In this document: positions 15,729-24,167 of the stretch, piece by piece | Numbering within the stretch: the first letter of the stretch is position 1 | How the letters are laid out: each line of letters starts with the position of its first letter | Assembly: GCA_964504335.1 (NCBI GenBank) | Contig: CAZDET010000013.1 | Coordinates: 23,286-87,285, forward strand | Source of the DNA: CAZDET01 sp964504335 | Lineage (GTDB): Bacteria; Bacteroidota; Bacteroidia; Chitinophagales; Saprospiraceae | Direction: 5' to 3' | Length of the DNA stretch: 64,000 bases | Position numbers and translations under genes: made by a program | Notes under the pieces: model-generated | The model's input: the letters and a program-made list of their open reading frames with translations, nothing else | What the model was told of the DNA's origin: nothing | Database searches by the model: none

Positions 15729-18179
15729 TTATCTCACTACCTGAATCCTGGTAACCTGGGTTTGCTCTCCCTGTCGTAAGCGCAGCAGGTAGATGCCCGC
15801 AGGCAGGCTGTTCGTTTCCAACACTGTTTGGAAAGAACCGCCGGGTGCAGCGACTTCTCTTCCGAGTAGTTGCTGGCCGGTCAGGGTATACACTCCCAAC
15901 TGGATAGTCGCAGCTTGGGGCGTTTCGATCTGAATATTCATCCGATCGCTAACCGGATTCGGGAATACATGGTAGATAATCCGGGCCGGATTCACAACGG
16001 CTACGGCTCCCGGCAGTGGTTCGTTGAGGGGCGGCTGCGCAGTGCTGCAGGCACTTCCCTCGTAGATACGAATGTTGCGGAAGTACGAGGTTCCGTCTCT
16101 TTGACGGCTGTCATCGTCTGCTACGAAGAAGAGGCGATCAAAAGTTCCGGTGTAAAACTGGCCTACCGGAATGCGGTAGGATTCCCAGTAGCCGACGTTA
16201 GAATAGTTGTCGAAGTTGTTAATCCCCCAGCCCTGAGTGCCGTATACCTTGAAGGTACGGTTGTCGGAAATGGCGTCGTCATTATCGAAACCGATGCCGT
16301 GGATTTCACCCTGTGCTGTGGAACCGAAGTCGAATTCGATTACCGTCGATTCGGTCACCGTGTAGTCGAGGGCCAGAGACTTCCAGGCGTTGTCGCTGAG
16401 CTTGATCACGTTGCCGCCATCCAGCGTTTCGATGGTGCCGAAGTCTTGACCATCGCCGTAGGGTCGGATAGTGTAGTCGTTGAAATCGACGGTCAGGCAA
16501 CTGCTCGGTGGTTCCGGATCAGCCTCCTTGCCGATACAGAAATCCTGAGCGTCCTGCTGCGCGAATTGGCCGCCGCTGATCAGGGTAGCACCCGTCGAAT
16601 CGGTTACCGCAAAGGAACCATTGCCGTAGGCACAGCAGATCCCGTCTCCGTAGGAATCGAAGATGGTAAAGGTGTAACATCCGTCTGGCAGACAGAAAGA
16701 TTCCCGTTTCACCGAACCCGCTCCGCTGTAGGGGCCGCCGGAGGCTACGGTCGTACCGCTCTCATCAGTTAATTCCCAAGTCGTTTCGCCTGGATAGCGA
16801 TCCAGTACCAACTGGAGCTCTACGGTATTTCCGTCGCAGCCGTCGTCGCCACCGTCACCACCGCCATCATCATCCCCGCAGGCGTTGAGGCAGTTTGCAG
16901 TTGATACGCTATTACGGATGACGTTGCCCGGTTGCGGGCCGAAGCCGAGGGCCAGGTCCTTTCCCGCATTTTGCAGGTGGCAGTACGACATGATGGTTCC
17001 GCCGGCACTCGGAACGCCGGGACGCCGGCAGCTTCCCTCCGTCTGATAGCAGCCGTCGATGGCCGTGCCGTTGCCGTTCCACACGCAGGCGTGCGTGTGC
17101 CGGGAGCCAAAGAGGTGCCCGAATTCGTGCGTGATTACATCAACCGTCCAACTGTAGGACGGTACTGTCGCGTACCCATTCTGAATATTGGAAAAGCACA
17201 TGCTACGGGCCCGCACCGAATTGCACAGTCCGGAAAAGCCGGCGGCAATTCCTCCACTTGCCCGGAAGGAGACGAGCCCGGCCAGGTCGCCGTTGAAATT
17301 GGACGACGTCTGCTGGAAATCACTCAGCATGCCACTGGAACTGTTTGAATTGTAGGGGCTTTGGGTGGTCCAGACGTAGATTTCCGATAGCTCCAGGTTA
17401 ATCTGCTCGTTGGCGTAGATGGTAGCCATCTGGTTGAATACGCCGGTGATGAAATTATTGGTATTCTGAAGCGAGCCGCGGGCATCGTATACGTTATCAT
17501 CAACTTCGAGGTAAATGCGCACGCAGTCGTCCAATGCCCGGCCGTTTTGTGGGTGTGCCGAAAGTTCCTCGCGCGTATATACGTAGCCGTCATCTGCTGT
17601 GCCACAGTCGAGCGACATCCGCTCCATAATCTGCTGGTCTTCGTAGATTACGTGCTCCCCATCGCGAAATCCCTGATCTTCCAGTTTGCCGATTACGTAA
17701 TTGCCCTCCGGACGGGCAATCAGGCCTACCAATTCTTCTCCAAAAATACTGAGGGCTACTACGGATCGGTCATCACCGGCCACTACTCCGCGGTAGTGAA
17801 CACCTCGTTCCAGATCGACGGGTGCGTTCGTGGCGCTTTCTACGAGGCGAAAATCATCTGCCAGTACCTCGACGCGAACCAATTGAAGGTCCATGCCCGA
17901 ACGGGCGCTCGTCGGCAGCGTGAGGGTAATGGCCTCGGGGGCCTCGGCCCGGAGGCGCTCCAAACCCGCCCGGTTGAGATCGAGCACCTGGTAGGATGTG
18001 GCTTCCGCGTCGAGTTCGGCCACTCGGGCAGAGCGCAAGCGGCTGGGTTGCACCAGTTCAGTGGCGCGGAATCGTTCTCCTTGATCGAGGCGCTGCGCTA
18101 CCAAATCCACTGGTCGTAGCGATTGGGCAGTGAGCGCCGTTCCTAGCAACAATAGCAATAGCGTGTACCATGTCTTCAC
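15729..18179 (-). CDS. Secreted metzincin metalloprotease with T9SS sorting domain (paralogue 2)
   Basis: An 816-residue paralogue of its two neighbours with the same order: signal peptide (MKTWYTLLLLLLGTALTAQ), propeptide-like region, reprolysin-like catalytic domain with HEFGHLFGSRH (H351, E352, H355, H361) and GGTIMSYCH, a Cys-containing module (about 453-546, with DSYGDGICCAYGNGSF) like that of paralogue 1, the shared C-terminal module (about 560-710, EIHGIGFDN, RLFFVADDDS) and a T9SS type A domain (about 740-816). It should be exported and processed at the cell surface. A terminator after paralogue 3 at 18465-18496 means this gene probably has its own promoter in 18180-18460. Confidence 0.9.
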   Translation of the reverse strand: MKTWYTLLLLLLGTALTAQSLRPVDLVAQRLDQGERFRATELVQPSRLRSARVAELDAEATSYQVLDLNRAGLERLRAEAPEAITLTLPTSARSGMDLQLVRVEVLADDFRLVESATNAPVDLERGVHYRGVVAGDDRSVVALSIFGEELVGLIARPEGNYVIGKLEDQGFRDGEHVIYEDQQIMERMSLDCGTADDGYVYTREELSAHPQNGRALDDCVRIYLEVDDNVYDARGSLQNTNNFITGVFNQMATIYANEQINLELSEIYVWTTQSPYNSNSSSGMLSDFQQTSSNFNGDLAGLVSFRASGGIAAGFSGLCNSVRARSMCFSNIQNGYATVPSYSWTVDVITHEFGHLFGSRHTHACVWNGNGTAIDGCYQTEGSCRRPGVPSAGGTIMSYCHLQNAGKDLALGFGPQPGNVIRNSVSTANCLNACGDDDGGGDGGDDGCDGNTVELQLVLDRYPGETTWELTDESGTTVASGGPYSGAGSVKRESFCLPDGCYTFTIFDSYGDGICCAYGNGSFAVTDSTGATLISGGQFAQQDAQDFCIGKEADPEPPSSCLTVDFNDYTIRPYGDGQDFGTIETLDGGNVIKLSDNAWKSLALDYTVTESTVIEFDFGSTAQGEIHGIGFDNDDAISDNRTFKVYGTQGWGINNFDNYSNVGYWESYRIPVGQFYTGTFDRLFFVADDDSRQRDGTSYFRNIRIYEGSACSTAQPPLNEPLPGAVAVVNPARIIYHVFPNPVSDRMNIQIETPQAATIQLGVYTLTGQQLLGREVAAPGGSFQTVLETNSLPAGIYLLRLRQGEQTQVTRIQVVR

Positions 18180-18464
18180 GGTAAATCAATTTAGGTAAGT
18201 AATTAATGGTCTCGCGCTGGAGATTTACCAACGCGTAGCCGGGGCTTTCAGAAGAGCCGTAGATAGAAAGTTGCCAGACAGGTATCTTGGTGTAGGTAAC
18301 TGGGGGGGCGGGCTGCTTAATTGCGCCCGAAGAGAAAAGAATAACGAATAGTTGCTTGTCGTGAAGATAAGCGCATCCGACATAAAATGAAAATCCACAA
18401 GTGTATCCCAATCGACTTTTCGGGTAATCTTCCTCCAAGGATTTCGTAAACGGTAGGAAATAAC
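18180..18464. other. Intergenic region upstream of protease paralogue 2
   Basis: About 285 bases expected to hold the promoter of paralogue 2 on the minus strand. I find no exact TAnnTTTG element. An open frame spans most of it on the minus strand (18058-18492), but it runs through the terminator of paralogue 3 and into the protease in another frame, so I do not call it. Confidence 0.4.
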
Positions 18465-18496
18465 AAGGAAAAGGGGATGACTGCTCAGTCATCCCC
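18465..18496 (-). terminator. Rho-independent terminator of protease paralogue 3
   Basis: A perfect 11-bp inverted repeat, GGGGATGACTG (18473-18483) and CAGTCATCCCC (18486-18496). On the minus strand it is followed by TTTTCC. It lies about 43 bases past the stop of the 967-residue protease gene. Confidence 0.82.
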
Positions 18497-18538
18497 CGAT
18501 TCTGGGATTATAATATTGCTTTGCAGCAAAAGAAAACA

Positions 18539-21442
18539 CTAGTGAATCACCGAGAAGCGACTGGTCTGCCGCCCCTCTTCCTGCCGCACGTACAATACGT
18601 AGGAACCACTGGGCAGCTCGGAGCAGGATAATGTGATGTTGTGGCTTCCGGCGTTGAGCCAGTATTGCTCGGCAAGCAGCCGGCGGCCGGCCAGGTCGAA
18701 GATCTCGATGTCTACAGTACCCTCCAGGAGTACCTCCAAGGCGACGTTCAACTGATCGGCAACGGGGTTCGGGTAAAGCAGCAACTCCTCATTGCCTTCC
18801 CCTTGGAGGTTTTTCTCGGCAATGGGAGCCGGCAACGGAGACGTACACGTCGATCCCTCGTACAGCCGAACATTGCGGAAGAAGGAATTGCCATTGCGGG
18901 AACCACCATCGTGATCGGCGGTGAAGAACAGCCGATTGAATGCGCCCGTGTAAAATTCACCCACCGGAATCCGGTAAGATCGCCATTCGCCATATTCTTC
19001 GTAATCGCTGTACTTAGTGTGCCCCCAGCTCTGCGTGCCGCCCACCTGGATAGTTTTGGCAGCGTCGAGGCTGTTGTCATTATCAAATCCAATCCCGTGA
19101 ATTTCGGCGGGGGAAGTCGATTTGAATTCGAACTCTACGATTGTCTCTTCGGTGACTTCATAGTTGAGGTAAATTGCCTTCCAGCCATTGTTGGAAATGA
19201 ACAGCTCTTTGCCGTCATCAAGGATGCGCGCCTGCCCGCGGTCTTGTGCGCCACCGTAGGATTGCGGAATAAATTGATTGAAATCGATCGCGGGGCAATT
19301 TCCCGCTTTCTTATCCGGCGACTCGGCAATGGCCACCCAGCCTACTTCTTCCGTAGTGTGGACGCGCTCTTGATCCAGGCTTTGCTCCTCGTCTATGTAC
19401 AACCCCACACTTCCTTCTGCCAGATCCGAATACCGCGTCGTTGCCGGGTCGCCCCCGTCAAACGACTGCATCGCCGATAGCAGGAAGGGCGCATTTGCGA
19501 ACGTGGTCCCGAATGCAATCGTTCTGGGGCGATGCGTGATTTTATCGCCTGTCCGACCGACGACGATCTCACTTTCTCCAATACTACCGGTACCGGTAGT
19601 CAGCACCATGTAATCGACCTGCTCCTCCGCGTGGTTTCCACCGTCGGCGCTGGCCTCTTCTTCCTGAATGCGGACCTCGAAGCCCTCCTGCGAAACGGCC
19701 TGCATGCGCACGGTGGTCGGTTCCGGGTCGACGATCCCGATTTGGCTGGCGAGCACCACCGGCGTTCCCTTGGCGGCTTCATCGAGCACGACCGCCCGCA
19801 TCCGGTGATTCGCGCGGGTGCTTCCGGCTACCAAGGTGACACCCTCGAGCTCGTGCACGCCCTCTGGTGCGGCCAGGAAGTACGCATCCTCTTCGCCATG
19901 GGGATCGGTCTGGTAGCTCCAGTTGGCCAGCCGCACTTCGAAATCGTCCACCGTTACGGCGCGGATTTGTACGGTGACCGGCCGCTGGTCCCAACTACTC
20001 AGCCCCCCAATGACGAGTACGGGCGGCTCCTCAAAGGTGCTGGAAAAGGATACGCGCTTCCAGTTACCGTCTAGCGTGATCGCGCCATACTGTACCTGAG
20101 TATCCACTACGGCAGTGGAATCATCTGCTTTTTCGTTCGTTTCACAGCTCGTCAGGCAGCCGGCGTTGAACACGCGATTTCGGATTAAATTTCCGGGCTG
20201 AGGCCCGAATCCGTTGGCAAAATCAACCCCGACAGATTGCAAATGGCAGTAAGACATAATCGTCCCGCCGGCTTCGGGAATGCCAGGGCGTGCGCAGGCT
20301 CCCTGCACGTTGAAGCAGCCGTCGAGCGCCGTTCCATTCCCATTCCAGACACAGGCGTGGGTGTGCTGCGCCCCCAGTAAATGGCCGAATTCGTGAGTGA
20401 TGACATTCACCGACCAGCTGTAGGCCGGAACTGATAGGTAGCGGTCATTAATCGCCGAAAAGGAATAGGCGTAGCGAGAATTACAGAGCACATCTACGTA
20501 GGCAATCCCCCCACTCGATTCGAACGACAGGAGGCCCGCCAGGTCTCCGTTGAAGGTTTCCCGGATGCTGCGGAAATCCCTCAGATTATCGGATGCCGAG
20601 GACGAAAAGTAAGGGTCTTGGGTGTCCCAGATGAACAGCTCACTAAGCGTAGTATTGATTTGCTCATTGGCGTAGAGCGTGGCCATCTGATTAAACAATC
20701 CGATAATATAATTACTGACGGTGGCGACGCTTCCCAGTCGCTCGTAAATGCTGAAATCGGTCTCCAGGTAAATACGCACGCAGTTGTTGGCATCGCGTCC
20801 GTTTAGAGCAAAGGCACTCAGCTCCTGGCGGTCGTACACAAACTGATCGTCTGGGGTTTCACAGGTCGCGGTAGGAGGAGGGAGCTTCGACTCGTTGTAC
20901 AGCACATACTGGTCGGCGGCGGTACCCTGTAGCTTGCCGAGGCTAAACTGCCCATCGACGGTAGATATCGACCCGATCATTTCGTCGCCAAATACCGCCA
21001 GCGACACGACGGATTCGGTTTCCTGTTGGGCCACGATTCCGCGATAAAAAAGGCCGGAGGCAGGCCATTCCTTGCCACTACTCGTCCGGATTTTGAAGTC
21101 CTCCGCCAAAATGTCTACCCGGGCAAGAAGGAGCTCCATGGTTGATCGGCTCTGCGAAGGCAACTCCAATTTAAACGCTTCGGGTGCTCCTGCCGATAGC
21201 TGTTGGAGCACGCGCTCGTTGAGATCATAAACCGTGTATTCCGCACCGAGGGCATCTAACTCGGGAAGTCGGTTGCTGCGTTGCCGAGTTAGTTCGAATG
21301 GCTGAAAGCGGTTTTCAATTGGTGTTTTTCGTTGAATCGTTTCCACGCGCTCGCGCGGTTCTAGGGGAAGCCCACTCTGGCTATACAATGAGCAAAAACA
21401 GCAGCAAAGCCCCAGAATAATCCCAAAATATTTCATCTCCAT
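18539..21442 (-). CDS. Secreted metzincin metalloprotease with lectin-like repeats and T9SS sorting domain (paralogue 3)
   Basis: A 967-residue paralogue with a signal peptide (ILGLCCCFCSLYSQ), the same propeptide-like and catalytic region (HEFGHLLGAQH; H350, E351, H354, H360; GGTIMSYCH) and the same C-terminal module (about 717-865, EIHGIGFDN, RLFFTADHDGG) and T9SS tail (about 890-967). The middle is different: instead of the DSYxDGICC module there are ~250 residues (about 450-700) with two or three related units of the type 'F..PPVLVIGGLSSWD...F.VRLANW', which resemble H-type lectin domains. This suggests the enzyme is anchored to a different glycan or surface. It is the most upstream gene of the three. 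Confidence 0.88.
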   Translation of the reverse strand: MEMKYFGIILGLCCCFCSLYSQSGLPLEPRERVETIQRKTPIENRFQPFELTRQRSNRLPELDALGAEYTVYDLNERVLQQLSAGAPEAFKLELPSQSRSTMELLLARVDILAEDFKIRTSSGKEWPASGLFYRGIVAQQETESVVSLAVFGDEMIGSISTVDGQFSLGKLQGTAADQYVLYNESKLPPPTATCETPDDQFVYDRQELSAFALNGRDANNCVRIYLETDFSIYERLGSVATVSNYIIGLFNQMATLYANEQINTTLSELFIWDTQDPYFSSSASDNLRDFRSIRETFNGDLAGLLSFESSGGIAYVDVLCNSRYAYSFSAINDRYLSVPAYSWSVNVITHEFGHLLGAQHTHACVWNGNGTALDGCFNVQGACARPGIPEAGGTIMSYCHLQSVGVDFANGFGPQPGNLIRNRVFNAGCLTSCETNEKADDSTAVVDTQVQYGAITLDGNWKRVSFSSTFEEPPVLVIGGLSSWDQRPVTVQIRAVTVDDFEVRLANWSYQTDPHGEEDAYFLAAPEGVHELEGVTLVAGSTRANHRMRAVVLDEAAKGTPVVLASQIGIVDPEPTTVRMQAVSQEGFEVRIQEEEASADGGNHAEEQVDYMVLTTGTGSIGESEIVVGRTGDKITHRPRTIAFGTTFANAPFLLSAMQSFDGGDPATTRYSDLAEGSVGLYIDEEQSLDQERVHTTEEVGWVAIAESPDKKAGNCPAIDFNQFIPQSYGGAQDRGQARILDDGKELFISNNGWKAIYLNYEVTEETIVEFEFKSTSPAEIHGIGFDNDNSLDAAKTIQVGGTQSWGHTKYSDYEEYGEWRSYRIPVGEFYTGAFNRLFFTADHDGGSRNGNSFFRNVRLYEGSTCTSPLPAPIAEKNLQGEGNEELLLYPNPVADQLNVALEVLLEGTVDIEIFDLAGRRLLAEQYWLNAGSHNITLSCSELPSGSYVLYVRQEEGRQTSRFSVIH

Positions 21443-21679
21443 TAGGCTTGACCGACCCGACAGGCAATAGGGGGCCTACCGGCTCGGGTGGTACGGAATA
21501 AGAAGCAATCGACATCGGGTAGAGCCGTTGGAGTGAGAATGCTAAATACGGTGTGCCCAAAGGCAAATCATCAGGTGGGAAGAGAAAATGTGGGAGTGAA
21601 TTGCGCCGGATGAATGGATGTGACTATTGGCGCAGTGCAAATTTGCGTATTTTTTTCCGAAGAGACAAGGGCCAACGGA
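21443..21679. other. Intergenic region upstream of protease paralogue 3
   Basis: Holds the expected minus-strand promoter of the protease. A palindrome GCAAATTTGC lies near 21637-21646, followed by a T-rich run on the plus strand. No gene and no exact promoter consensus seen. Confidence 0.4.
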
Positions 21680-21726
21680 AAAATAAAATTGCCGAAGGCT
21701 TCCGCTCGCAGTGAAACCTTCGGCAA
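21680..21726 (-). terminator. Rho-independent terminator of the isoprenoid/Fe-S gene run
   Basis: TTGCCGAAGG (21689-21698) pairs with CCTTCGGCAA (21717-21726), a perfect 10-bp stem. On the minus strand it is followed by TTTTATTTTT. It lies 86 bases past the nfu stop and ends the five-gene minus-strand run. A second small stem CCCTTAT/ATAAGGG lies just before it. Confidence 0.85.
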
Positions 21727-21811
21727 ATTTGTCTTATCGCCCTTATTTATAAGGGTGATTCCCAGGTGGGAAAATTCATCTTTTTTAATCTACGGGCGGG
21801 AGCAGAAAATT

Positions 21812-22420
21812 TTATCCCATTTCCGCTACTACCTCCTTCACCTCGGGCACCATGCGTTTGAGCATGCCCTCGATGCCCGCTTTCAACGTGACGGTGCTGG
21901 AAGGACAACCGCTGCACGCTCCCTGCATCACCAAGGTTACAATTCCGTTGTCATAGCGGCTGAATTCGATGTTGCCACCGTCCCCTTCCACGGCCGGCTT
22001 GACGTAGGTCTCAATCAAATCCTTGATCTTCTTGACGATTTCAGCATCGTTGCCAGTGTATACAGTCTCCTCCTTGGCGGCAATCTCCGCTTGCGCCTCA
22101 GCGTAGCCTTCTTTGATAATTTCGCGATCCGCCTCGATGTATTCCTTCAGAAAGGACTTCAGCTTGAGCATGATATCCTCCCAGGCGTAATTGAACTCCT
22201 TGGTGATGGTGACGAAGTTATTGGAGAAATAAACGCCCTTGACGTACGGAAATTCGAAGAGCGTTGTGGCGAGCTCCGACCATTCTTTCGCCTCTTCTAC
22301 CTCCCTAAAATCGGCCGTGCCGCGGTAGAGCATGCGATTCGTCACAAATTTGAGCGTTTCCGGATTGGGGGTCTGCTCGGTGTAGAGCAGTACCGGACTT
22401 TTCGTTACCGTCTGATCCAT
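21812..22420 (-). CDS. nfu: Nfu-type iron-sulfur cluster scaffold/carrier protein
   Basis: A 202-residue protein with an N-terminal Nfu domain (TEQTPNPETLKFVTNRM) and a C-terminal NifU-like domain whose ACSGCPSST holds the cluster-binding cysteines C169 and C172. Such proteins carry Fe-S clusters from the assembly machinery to target enzymes in the cytoplasm. I start at the ATG at 22420 because family members begin a few residues before TEQTPNP; a longer open frame reaching 22504 would overlap the reductase gene. It is the last gene of the minus-strand run and lies 61 bases after the flavoprotein reductase. Confidence 0.9.
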   Translation of the reverse strand: MDQTVTKSPVLLYTEQTPNPETLKFVTNRMLYRGTADFREVEEAKEWSELATTLFEFPYVKGVYFSNNFVTITKEFNYAWEDIMLKLKSFLKEYIEADREIIKEGYAEAQAEIAAKEETVYTGNDAEIVKKIKDLIETYVKPAVEGDGGNIEFSRYDNGIVTLVMQGACSGCPSSTVTLKAGIEGMLKRMVPEVKEVVAEMG

Positions 22421-22481
22421 ATTTTTCGCTTTCTGCTTTATTCGTTTGTAAAACACCTCAACTTCCCGGCGGTTGATCGCC

Positions 22482-23222
22482 TTAGCCGTAAAGCTCAAAA
22501 ACACATTGCTGCGACTCGTAACCCAGCTTATTGGTCAGGTTATCAATGGCTTCGTCGATCATTTGCCGCCAGCCACAGAGGTAGAAGCGCCGCCCGGGCT
22601 CCGGCTCGGGATAGGCCTCCTGGTAAATCTGATGCACATAGCCGGACACTACGGGAAAATCAAAATCCGCCGGATTCAGGGAAGGCTCCCTGGAAAGGGC
22701 CACCGAATAGGAAAATCCGGGCATTTCCCGAAGCAACGTTTCGAATTCCTCCCGGTAGAGAATATCCTCCTCGCGCCGGCAACCGAAGATCAGGTGAATT
22801 CCCCGGTGGGCAATTCCCTGTTCGTGGATGTATTGAATCATGGAGCGAAAGGGTGCTACGCCCGTACCGGTGCAAATGAATACCAACTCTTGCTCGATCG
22901 ATTGGGGCAGCGTGAAGGTCCCGTCGGGCCCTTTGAACCGAATCGTCGATCCCACGGCTACTTCTTCAAACAGATAGCGGGTGCCGGCTCCTTGTTCCAA
23001 TTGGACGATGCACAACTCCAGCTCGTCCGCTTTCGGAGGACTGGCAATGCTGTAGGAACGCCAGCGCTCAAGGCGCTTCTTTCCGATGGGTAAATCCATC
23101 GTAATAAACTGGCCGGCCTTGAAATCGAGCGTGCTGGCTTCCGAGGGCTCCAGCCAAAATCGCCGGACGCTCGGGCTCGCTGTTTCTATCTTGGTTATGG
23201 TTCCATCGTACCACTTGGGCAT
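22482..23222 (-). CDS. Ferredoxin/flavodoxin-NADP(+) reductase-like flavoprotein
   Basis: A 246-residue FAD/NAD(P)-binding oxidoreductase of the plant-type ferredoxin reductase superfamily. The FAD motif RxYS is RSYSIAS (R55-S58), a GxTG/pyrophosphate-like segment is QGAGTRYLF near residue 77, and the nucleotide loop is CTGTGVAPFRSM (residues 117-128). There is no fused ferredoxin domain. It could pass electrons between NADPH and a ferredoxin or flavin. Its position between isoprenoid genes and nfu suggests supply of reducing power for a flavin- or Fe-S-dependent step; the real partner is not shown. Start codon lies 13 bases after the kinase stop. Confidence 0.87.
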   Translation of the reverse strand: MPKWYDGTITKIETASPSVRRFWLEPSEASTLDFKAGQFITMDLPIGKKRLERWRSYSIASPPKADELELCIVQLEQGAGTRYLFEEVAVGSTIRFKGPDGTFTLPQSIEQELVFICTGTGVAPFRSMIQYIHEQGIAHRGIHLIFGCRREEDILYREEFETLLREMPGFSYSVALSREPSLNPADFDFPVVSGYVHQIYQEAYPEPEPGRRFYLCGWRQMIDEAIDNLTNKLGYESQQCVFELYG

Positions 23223-23235
23223 TGATGTGTACTTT

Positions 23236-24156
23236 TTAATAATCAGAGGAACGGAATAGCATCTTATCGTAGGTCATAACCAGCGAATACCCCTTTTCGT
23301 TGAAGTAGCGGCGCGTTTCCTGCTCCGGCCACGGACTGAGAGCCACGGCAAAGTCGCCGCCCCACGCACCAAGGCTTTTCACGGCACCGGGAAAATCGGA
23401 GAAATAACGATCCTGGATGGGAGTCGCCGCCAGCATGCGCCCCACGTGCTGCTCGTGTTCCCGAAGGATGTCCGTTGCTTCGTCCAGGTCGTCAGTGCGC
23501 ACCAACGCCATCGTCAGGGCACTGATGTGGTCGATATCGACCTCGGCAACTGTCTGCTCGCGGTAGCGCCGGATTCCCTCCCGGCTATCCTGCTTCCGCC
23601 CCTGATAGACAAAGTAGATCGCAGACCGAAACAACGGCTCCCACGGTATCTCCACGAATTGCCGGCGCTGAAACAAGATCGGCTGACGGGCGCCGGCACA
23701 AGCTACGTCGTAGCCGGAACCGCCAAAAGCGCGGTCGAGCAGAAAATAAGCATCTACTTTCAGGTATTCAGCTACGAGATACACGAGGGTAGAACTCGTT
23801 CCTAGCCCCCATTCGCGCGGGAAGTCCAGTTTGGTGCGAAACCGCCTGGAGCGCAGGAGCTCGAAATCCGCCCCGAGTTCTAACGCAGCCGATAGCAAGT
23901 GCTCCAGCCGCTCCGCAGTATCCGGATCGGAAGCCTCCAGACGTTGAAATCGATGATCCATCGCCAGCCACCGGGCCGAAAACCAGCAATTGCCGTTTAC
24001 ATCTTCGCTCTCCCAGGAGGTTTCCGTTAGGCTGTTGGTGGGAGTAACTTCGAGTTGCTGCCCGTAGATGGTAGGGATGGCCAGCGCCAGGGCTCCATCC
24101 AGAATACAGTATTCGCCGGTGAGCAGTAATTTTCCGTTCGCACGCAATCGGATCAT
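23236..24156 (-). CDS. GHMP-family kinase of the mevalonate pathway (GYDIA-type)
   Basis: A 306-residue small-molecule kinase. The N-terminal KLLLTGEYCILDGALALAIP matches the GHMP N-lobe start, and WGLGTSSTLV is the glycine/serine-rich phosphate loop. The segment GGSGYDVACAGARQPI corresponds to the 'GYDIA' signature of a Bacteroidota GHMP subfamily found beside HMG-CoA reductase. It probably phosphorylates mevalonate or phosphomevalonate, but which step cannot be decided from sequence alone. It starts 11 bases after the HMG-CoA reductase stop, in the same transcription direction, so the two are probably co-expressed. Confidence 0.87.
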   Translation of the reverse strand: MIRLRANGKLLLTGEYCILDGALALAIPTIYGQQLEVTPTNSLTETSWESEDVNGNCWFSARWLAMDHRFQRLEASDPDTAERLEHLLSAALELGADFELLRSRRFRTKLDFPREWGLGTSSTLVYLVAEYLKVDAYFLLDRAFGGSGYDVACAGARQPILFQRRQFVEIPWEPLFRSAIYFVYQGRKQDSREGIRRYREQTVAEVDIDHISALTMALVRTDDLDEATDILREHEQHVGRMLAATPIQDRYFSDFPGAVKSLGAWGGDFAVALSPWPEQETRRYFNEKGYSLVMTYDKMLFRSSDY

Positions 24157-24167
24157 CGAGTGCTATC

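Noticed and set aside
18058..18492. 144-codon minus-strand ORF upstream of protease paralogue 2
   Set aside because: It starts inside the terminator of paralogue 3 and overlaps the protease start in another frame. No motif or homologue recognised.
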